64,000 bases of DNA from Cordilura impudica (taxonomy: Eukaryota; Arthropoda; Insecta; Diptera; Scathophagidae): NCBI GenBank assembly GCA_963682025.1, contig OY821519.1:188665253-188729252 (forward strand). Direction: 5' to 3'. The translations under genes were made by a program, and so were the position numbers. The first letter of the stretch is position 1; the number at the start of each line of letters is the position of its first letter. Of the stretch, positions 58,410 through 64,000 are shown piece after piece. The notes under the pieces were generated by a model. The model did not search any database, was not told the origin of the DNA, and saw only the letters and a program-made list of their open reading frames with translations.

Positions 58410-60258
58410 AAGCATATGTGCAATATTTATAAGTAAACTGTGATAAAACCTCGTCTGGTGCAATATAAGATTAATCGTGCAATATAGTTTTAAGTCGATG
58501 ATAGTTAATCGTCCCATACCAACAACCTGTGATATGAAAACCTGTAGTACAATATTTCAATGATAATGTTCCGTAATAAGTTCTTCCCGTAACTGAATCA
58601 AAAGTTTTTTTTTGCCTTTTTGGACGTAGGGCAGCAGTGCAGTCAATGATCAGTGCAATGATGAATTCGTTATATTCGATCAACGTAAGCCAACGTTTCT
58701 AAGCTGGTTACATGTATAACCATCATTGTACCATTGGTGCGACTCCGTTAGCGTTCTGGGGAACTATGCCATTAAGAACTGGAAGTCGTTAGTCACCTGG
58801 TACAATGACATGCTTCTGAGCCCGTAATTACGGCGAGTTGAACGATAAAGAACTGAGTTAGTCGACCAACACATCAAAAATGGGGATGGTGGTCTCATTG
58901 CAAAGACCAGACTGTCACTGGCGACTATATCCAAATGAGGACAAACCTGTGAAGTATAACATACGAGAGTGAACGCGTGAGGACAATTCGCGGCGGGATA
59001 AGAAAATGCTAAAGAATGATCAAGTGTAGACGAAGGGGAAATAATGGGTGTTGTGTTTCAGTCAGAGGTTAAGTCAGTCGGGCCTTGACAGTGGGGTTAC
59101 AGATGGGGTTATACACTTTTGAATAAAAGCAAAAGAAAATATGACTCACGTGACAGTAAATAGTGCGGGTTCGGACCAAAGGCACAGGTGGTCAGCGGAG
59201 GTTTGCAGGATCTAAAAAAAAAAAAAAAACATTGAATCAGGTGTGGCAAAATATATCAAATACTTACCTGTAGTGCCCGGCTCTCTCAGTCGGTAGAGTG
59301 TGAGACATCTCAGGGGTGGGAGTTCCCCACGTTGGGACTATAATGTCAAAGGGACAAGCACGAAAAGACCTGAAAATATGTGTTTTAAAATCGGTGATAT
59401 GAAAATTTACCATTTTTTTTTTTAGAGCTGTGATATAATTTTTTTTAAGTGCAATATAGAATAAGTAAATGTTTGTTATGTTTACTTGTTGTGTCTTTAC
59501 TAAAAATGTGTATTGCAGGCCGCAAATTGCGAGAAGAATAGAAATCGTGAAAGTGCTATCACCTAATACGAGAAATATTAGCCGGGGTTCTGGGAAAGTT
59601 CTGAAACTGAATCAAACTGAACTAAATTAAAGTATATGGAGTTTTTTTGTGTGGCGAAATTTATATGGGGTTTCTGAACCTCTTATAATTAAGAGGCTTC
59701 AGAGACGAAGCAATCCGAGGTTTAACAGCGGTGTATCCGAATAGAAGGGGCTATAGAGGCTTTACCCATGTTTTTTTTTTTTTTGTGACATAGTGGTTTT
59801 AGATTTAAGAACGTAATGACGAGCAATTGCGATAATTTCAGTTTGCACAGAGAGTGCTACAATTGGTCCGGGACCAATTACGCGAAATGGAGATTTTACG
59901 GGGCTGCCACTATGCTTTTTCTTTTCAGAAGAAAAACGCAGAAGTCGGCGTTGGCAAATAGGCCATCGGATGGAAAAGTAAATTGGGTCAAAATAAGGCT
60001 CGGAAAGATTAAATACCCGAGGGAGCAACTTCATTGAGTTGAGTTCATGTTTGAATTACAGATTTTATTCCGGAGGACACATTTGGGGTGAGAGATCCCC
60101 CACGGTGCAAAAAGTTTTTTTTAGTTATAGTCTTGCGAGGGATAGGTGTTTATGTAATACTCACTCTTAGGGATGGGCGGTGTTTTTTTTTGTGGCAGGA
60201 GAGTGAGGTGTTTCCGCACACCGTTCCTCCCAGCGATGCCTCGGTAGCCTCGGTGTTT
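58410..60258 (+). other. Non-coding 3' region of the intronic gypsy element
   Basis: 1.85 kb between pol and the 3' LTR with no envelope-like frame. It includes a tRNA-Lys-like relic (59275-59337). GTGCAATATA phrases recur at about 58421, 58457, 58478 and 59449. The polypurine tract is not obvious; GGCAGGAGAGTGAGGTG at about 60195 is a weak candidate. Confidence 0.55.
59275..59337 (+). pseudogene. tRNA-Lys-derived relic without anticodon
   Basis: GCCCGGCTCTCTCAGTCGGT begins a 63-nt stretch that follows insect tRNA-Lys (CTT): acceptor GCCCGGC, D-arm CTCAGTCGGTAGAG, a shortened anticodon arm TGAGACATCTCAGG, and T-arm/acceptor CCCCACGTTGGG. About five bases of the anticodon loop, including the anticodon, are missing, so it cannot be a working tRNA. 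It sits in the 3' part of an element whose own primer site matches tRNA-Lys. It may have been copied in from the primer tRNA or derive from a tRNA-related SINE. Confidence 0.65.
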
Positions 60259-61130
60259 TGTTGCGGATAAGGTTACCGTAGGGGTAGTGTCCTGGAAGCG
60301 AGAAAAATATGTTAATATATATAATTTAATATAATATATGTTAATATAATATAATAGATGTTAATAAAAAAAATGGGATAAACGCGATTGAATATGGTGA
60401 AAGGCGGTGGTAAAATTTGAAAAAACACATCGTGGGTTAGTACAGTGTATATCGGACTAGACCGCCTATAATTTTCTTACCTGGTTTAGGTGTGTGGGAT
60501 GAGGACCTCTGTGTGGTTGAATCGGGGTGTTGATATAGCGGGTGTAGTTCAGTTATGGGTTGATGATCTGAAAAGTAATATGAGTCAGTAAATATGATAG
60601 TGAGGGTGAGGTAATACATACAGATATTTGGGCGGTGGTTGTTTGGATTGTTGTTTCCTTGGATGTAGGGTGTTTCCGTTTTTCGTTGTTGGTTAAAGAT
60701 GTATGTCGTTTTATTTAATTTGTTGTGTGGATGCAGGTTGTATTTGTTTCTCGTGGTTGTTTGTTTTTGGCTGGTCTTGGGTGTAAATAAGTATGGAGGT
60801 TTTAGGTGATCTGTGGTTTAAGATTTGCATTGGTGGCTGTAGATATATATGGTTATTTAATGCGGGGTCAGCTCAAAATTGATTTGCGATAAGAGTGGCC
60901 ATGGTTGGGAGGGGTTGTGGGAGATAAACCATCTTATCTCCCCTCCGAAGAATGTTCAACTGGTATTTGATTTTTTTTTTAAAGTTTTTTTTTTGGTTTT
61001 TTTTTTTATTAGTTATTCTTTTTTTTTTATTGTGCTTGTCCCCGGGCTGTAGTGGTGGGTTGGAACCAGACCCAATTGCTTTAGCGAGCTAGCTGGCAAC
61101 ACCACTACAGTGCCATTGGGGCACGTAACA
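60259..61130 (+). repeat. 3' LTR of the intronic gypsy element
   Basis: 872 bp, from TGTTGCGGATAAGG to GGCACGTAACA, followed by the ACAC duplication. Nearly identical to 51562-52432. Confidence 0.9.
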
Positions 61131-61134
61131 ACAC

Positions 61135-62649
61135 CTGTTTATGTTGTAATGCTAAACTCCATTGATCATTGATAAACTGAAATTATTTAAACAAAAAGAA
61201 TACTTTTATTTTTAGATATAATAACTATTTTAAATGTAACCTTTGGAGGTCTTGATTTTAATTGATCAATAAGGTCTTGAAATATTTACATTTTATAAAA
61301 CTATAGGCTGCAAAAAGATTTATTCCTTGATTTATCTGAGTTTTTAGATCGATTACTGTTGGAGCTACGATAGTTGTTTGAAATGCAAATCTAGTTTGAG
61401 AAATTTGAGCGTTACCAAGATTTGTTAAATCTAGCATCAATGAAGAGTCGTAATTGATGTCGTTAGAAATTTTATTATTTTTTCCAAAAGAAGAAGCATG
61501 TCCAATTGGAGATAAAAAGATAAAGGGAGAATTCATTTTGTTTCCCCAGAGCGCCGATAATAATATCATTGAAAATGATTGGACCTTCATAAAACAACCG
61601 AGGATAAAGATCGAAAACACGATGGCACCATAATTTTAAAAAGAGAATTAGGTTCAAATTTGTCCGAAACTTGATTGAATTAATTCCAGCTAGACTACTT
61701 ACAGTTATTGATGTCAAAATTGGTGTTCTTAAATATGAGTTACGTTAATTAAGTAACCATACAAAATGCAAAAAATAAACAGCTGATTAAAATAAAACAT
61801 ATAAACTAGAAATACCAAAAATAAACAAAACAATAGGAAAATGGAAAATTCTAAAAAAAAAATATTTTATAATTATATTATGCATCAAGAATGAAAAAAA
61901 TCAGAAGCTGAAACAGAAATTTTGCGAAAAAACATCAGCATTTGTTAAATGTATTGTTTGAACAACAAAAACAAATGCATTTTCCACAATTATTATATAG
62001 CAGATTACTAAATATTTTTTGTTATAGATTCGTCATTTTTATTAATATTTAATATATTATTTCCTTTTTATGCAACTTGTTTGGTTTTGTTTTTGTTTTT
62101 AAATGTCAATTTTTCAGTCACTTTGCTAAAATCTAGTAACGAGCTAGATTTTGTTTTATATGGGAAATCTAGTAACACTAGATTGTGATCGAAATCTCGT
62201 ATATACTAGATTTAGCTTAGATGTAAACGCACTATTAGTGGAATATGTAAAAATATGTTTGTTGTGTAAATACTTTTGATTATGGTTGTACGCGTTGCTA
62301 GCGCTATCGTTCTGCGAGTCAGTCAATCAGTGATGAGCGTAAATAATATATTTTATTAAATCTGGTGATTATAATTGTAAATTCAATTGACTAATAAATG
62401 CGACTACTATTTTTTCATGAAAGTAAAAAAAAAATTATTTGGTTTGTTTCCGAAAACTCTTTTATGTAGTATTTTAAATCATAATTAAAATATTATTTGA
62501 ATGAAAACATATAAGAAAATTATACAACAAATATCAACACATATGCATTATACTCTGGCCTCATAGTGGTATAGGGTATACAAATACAAATAATTAAACA
62601 AATGAAACTTACAGTTCTTTTATTTTGTCTTTATATTTGTTATTTCAAG
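61135..62649. other. 3' part of Glg1 intron 3
   Basis: AT-rich. Minus-strand frames at 61258-61620 and 61475-61717 have no motif I recognise. CTAGATTT motifs form small hairpins at about 62131-62185 (AAATCTAGTAACGAGCTAGATTT-type). CATAGTGGTATAGGGTATA at 62563-62581 is a leftover end of a mini-me-like repeat. It ends in the acceptor TTATTTCAAG. Confidence 0.5.
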
Positions 62650-63019
62650 GTTATACAATGTTTAAAGGATAAATTCCGCAAATCCCTGCTAGATGAAGAG
62701 TGTTCTCAGGAAATGGTAAAAATTCTACAAGAGCAGGCTCTTAATTATAAATTGAATCCTTTGCTGCAAACTTTTTGTAAACATGAAATTGCCGTATTAT
62801 GTCATCCAGAAACTATGGCAAAAGAACATGGGCTAGTCGAAGAATGCTTAAAGAATGCCTTCCTAAATGAAAAGATTATAAATCGTGACTGTCGCTTGGA
62901 AGTGGCAACATTAATAGCTGAAGCTAAAGCCGATATACATGTGGATCCTATATTAGAAGAAGCATGTACGGATGATTTACTGCGTTATTGTTCGAATGTT
63001 AAGAAGGGCAACGGAAGAA
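62650..63019 (+). CDS. Glg1: Golgi apparatus protein 1 homologue, exon 4 (gene continues beyond the window)
   Basis: 123 codons plus one base between TTATTTCAAG (62649) and GAA/GTAAGT (63019/63020), leaving phase 1. The junction reads NGK/VIQCLKDKFRKSLLDEEC. Cys-rich repeats continue (CKHEIAVLCHPETMAKEHGL, CTDDLLRYCSNVKKGNG). An ATG 48 bases upstream makes the frame look like a gene with a signal-like start (KLTVLLFCLYICYF), but that text is intronic read-through. The four exons give 1,030 codons. Vertebrate GLG1 is about 1,180 residues, so the last repeat(s), transmembrane helix and short tail should lie to the right of 64000. Confidence 0.88.
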
Positions 63020-63295
63020 GTAAGTGAAAAATTGAGTGTATTATGAAAAAAATTATAAATTTATTGAAAACAATTGTACACTGTGGTATTAATAGTTTCA
63101 CTTTTGAACACTTAAGAATCTTGTAGATAGTGGAAAGTGAGCATTTCAACACAATTCCATTATCTGCATGGTGTCCACTCTCTATATTGTGCCACTTGGT
63201 TTTTAACTAGCATGGTGAAAAATTGGATAGTTAAAATTCTTTTGTGCTCTGGTGACTAAAATATATAATGTTAAAAGATTTGTTCAATACTCAGC

Positions 63296-64000
63296 TTAAA
63301 ACGAGTAAAATTTTAGGCAAGCAGAGAATATACCAGCCAGACTTCTACCAATAGAGTAGGTTTCGTGTGGGCCTGCTGCCTTAAAGGGGGCAAAACTGGG
63401 TATTGCCTTATTTACATAGTTTCGGTTATTGTGTTGTTTCTCTCCTCTGGACACACTGTTCCTCGTTAGGCCCATCATATTGTTCCCCATCGGGTCCCTC
63501 AGTTGTTCCACGTGGGTCCAGTTTGTCGGGACACCAATTTCTGGGTTCCTATTTGGCCCATTTTCTTCGATAAGAAAGTGTGCTTCCATCATTACTCTTA
63601 AGGACCATCCCATTGATTCTGTCAGAATCCCGTCCTTATCGATTAGTTTCAGGCTGTGAATGGGTTTTTGATAAGAATTTTTTGATTTTCGATACATCAT
63701 TAACGCTATCAACCTGTTCACAGAAAAGTTTCTAGGAGTTGCGTTTGACTACTCGAATCTTTTTGTTGTAGCTCCTGATTTTGACATGGTAGTCGTCCCA
63801 GTATCCTACATGTTTTTTACGAGGGCCCTATTGAATAGTCTTCGGACGTCCTACCCCAGATTTATCAATTCTCCTGTTAGCCAGGGTTTAGCTCGGGGAG
63901 ATATCCTTTCCCGGAGTGGACAACATTCCTTGAAAGACTCAGTAAGGCCCCTCGTTACTCTATCCACTTCCCCGCCTATCTCTTCGACATTTTTTTGAGG
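63296..64000 (-). pseudogene. LOA/I-like LINE ORF2 fragment (linker and start of RT), runs off the window
   Basis: On the minus strand from 64000: EEIGGEVDRVTRGLTESFKE, RAKPWLTGELINLG, DVRRLFNRAL and a frame change, then SVNRLIALMMYRKSKNSYQK, GILTESMGWSLRVMMEAHFL and the RT entry AIPSFAPFKAAGPHETYSIG with LAGIFSACLKF. These are the post-endonuclease linker and RT block 1-2 of an I/LOA-type LINE, distinct from the two LINEs further left. It is truncated within RT at about 63296 and carries stops, and it lies in the Glg1 intron after exon 4. Confidence 0.75.

Larger units (their letters stand above)
51562..61130 (+). mobile_element. Complete but defective gypsy-type LTR retrotransposon in Glg1 intron 3
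   Basis: 9,569 bp flanked by ACAC (51558-51561, 61131-61134). LTRs are 51562-52432 and 60259-61130, followed by a tRNA-Lys-type primer site. Gag 53764-55151 and pol 55152-58409 are damaged. A 1.85-kb non-coding tail precedes the 3' LTR. Gag, the zinc knuckles and pol resemble those of the RING-carrying element, so they belong to one clade, but no RING is present. It lies in the sense orientation of Glg1, so its LTR polyadenylation signals are in the transcript's path. Confidence 0.92.
45579..62649 (+). other. Glg1: Glg1 intron 3 (17 kb), filled with transposable elements
   Basis: The donor GTAAGTGG at 45579 and acceptor TTATTTCAAG ending at 62649 join GK to VIQCLKDKF in frame. The intron contains a foldback repeat with a Tc1/mariner insertion, a Sola-like element and a complete gypsy element. 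Introns 1 and 2 are only 3.4 and 1.2 kb, so this one has grown by insertion. Confidence 0.85.

Noticed and set aside
59275..59337. Functional tRNA-Lys gene
   Set aside because: The anticodon loop is deleted, the acceptor pairing is imperfect, and it sits inside a retrotransposon.
61258..61717. Two overlapping minus-strand frames of 120 and 80 codons in Glg1 intron 3
   Set aside because: No recognisable domain, AT-driven composition and no splice or homology support; left as unassigned intron.
62602..62649. ATG and signal-peptide-like start upstream of Glg1 exon 4, suggesting a separate secreted gene
   Set aside because: The sequence from 62650 continues the Glg1 frame exactly from exon 3 across consensus splice sites; the upstream text is AT-rich intronic read-through ending in TTATTTCAAG.

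Overview
The window reads as AT-rich nuclear DNA of a higher fly (Diptera, most likely a calyptrate such as a blow fly, house fly or stable fly). This is an inference from three things: spliced genes with GT..AG introns, dipteran dispersed repeats that carry (GTCC/GTCT)n tracts, and the mix of jockey-like LINEs, gypsy, piggyBac, Tc1 and Harbinger elements. Only one ordinary host gene is visible, the fly orthologue of Golgi apparatus protein 1 (Glg1). It occupies 38253 to 63019 on the + strand in four recognisable exons, and its 3' end lies beyond the window. Almost everything else is transposable element sequence, much of it nested.

1-8060: a 7-bp tandem array, a decayed jockey-like LINE interrupted by a mini-me-like repeat, a fragment of a second LINE, a degenerate PIF/Harbinger element (MADF protein plus transposase with two introns), then the detached 3' UTR of another LINE with two mini-me-like copies. 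8061-28550: one very large gypsy-type LTR retrotransposon with 3.3-kb LTRs, a 4-bp target duplication (GATG) and a tRNA-Lys primer site. It carries a small RING-H2 protein upstream of gag and a second RING-H2 domain fused to the N-terminus of Gag. Its pol is broken by a 3.3-kb DNA transposon with about 535-bp inverted repeats and an intact spliced transposase-like gene of a family I cannot name. Its 3' LTR is broken by a 3.65-kb non-autonomous LTR element whose two 891-bp LTRs look identical.

28551-38004: the rest of the split mini-me repeat, the body of the LINE on the minus strand (an intact ORF1 with CCHC-type fingers, a broken ORF2 and an inserted solo LTR), two MITE-like elements, a piggyBac copy with a deletion beside its first catalytic Asp, and a 5'-truncated LINE copy ending in a poly(A) tail just upstream of Glg1.

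38005-64000: Glg1. Exon 1 encodes a signal peptide and most of the Cys-rich repeats. Intron 1 holds a foldback repeat and a dead Tc1 transposase. Intron 2 holds a long-TIR element. Intron 3 is 17 kb and contains a palindromic foldback with a Tc1/mariner insertion, a 3.2-kb Sola-like DNA transposon and a complete 9.6-kb gypsy-type element (defective, sense orientation) with a tRNA-Lys-like relic near its 3' end. Exon 4 is followed by the start of an intron that contains a LOA/I-like LINE fragment running off the end. All family calls rest on motifs read by eye; no database search was possible.
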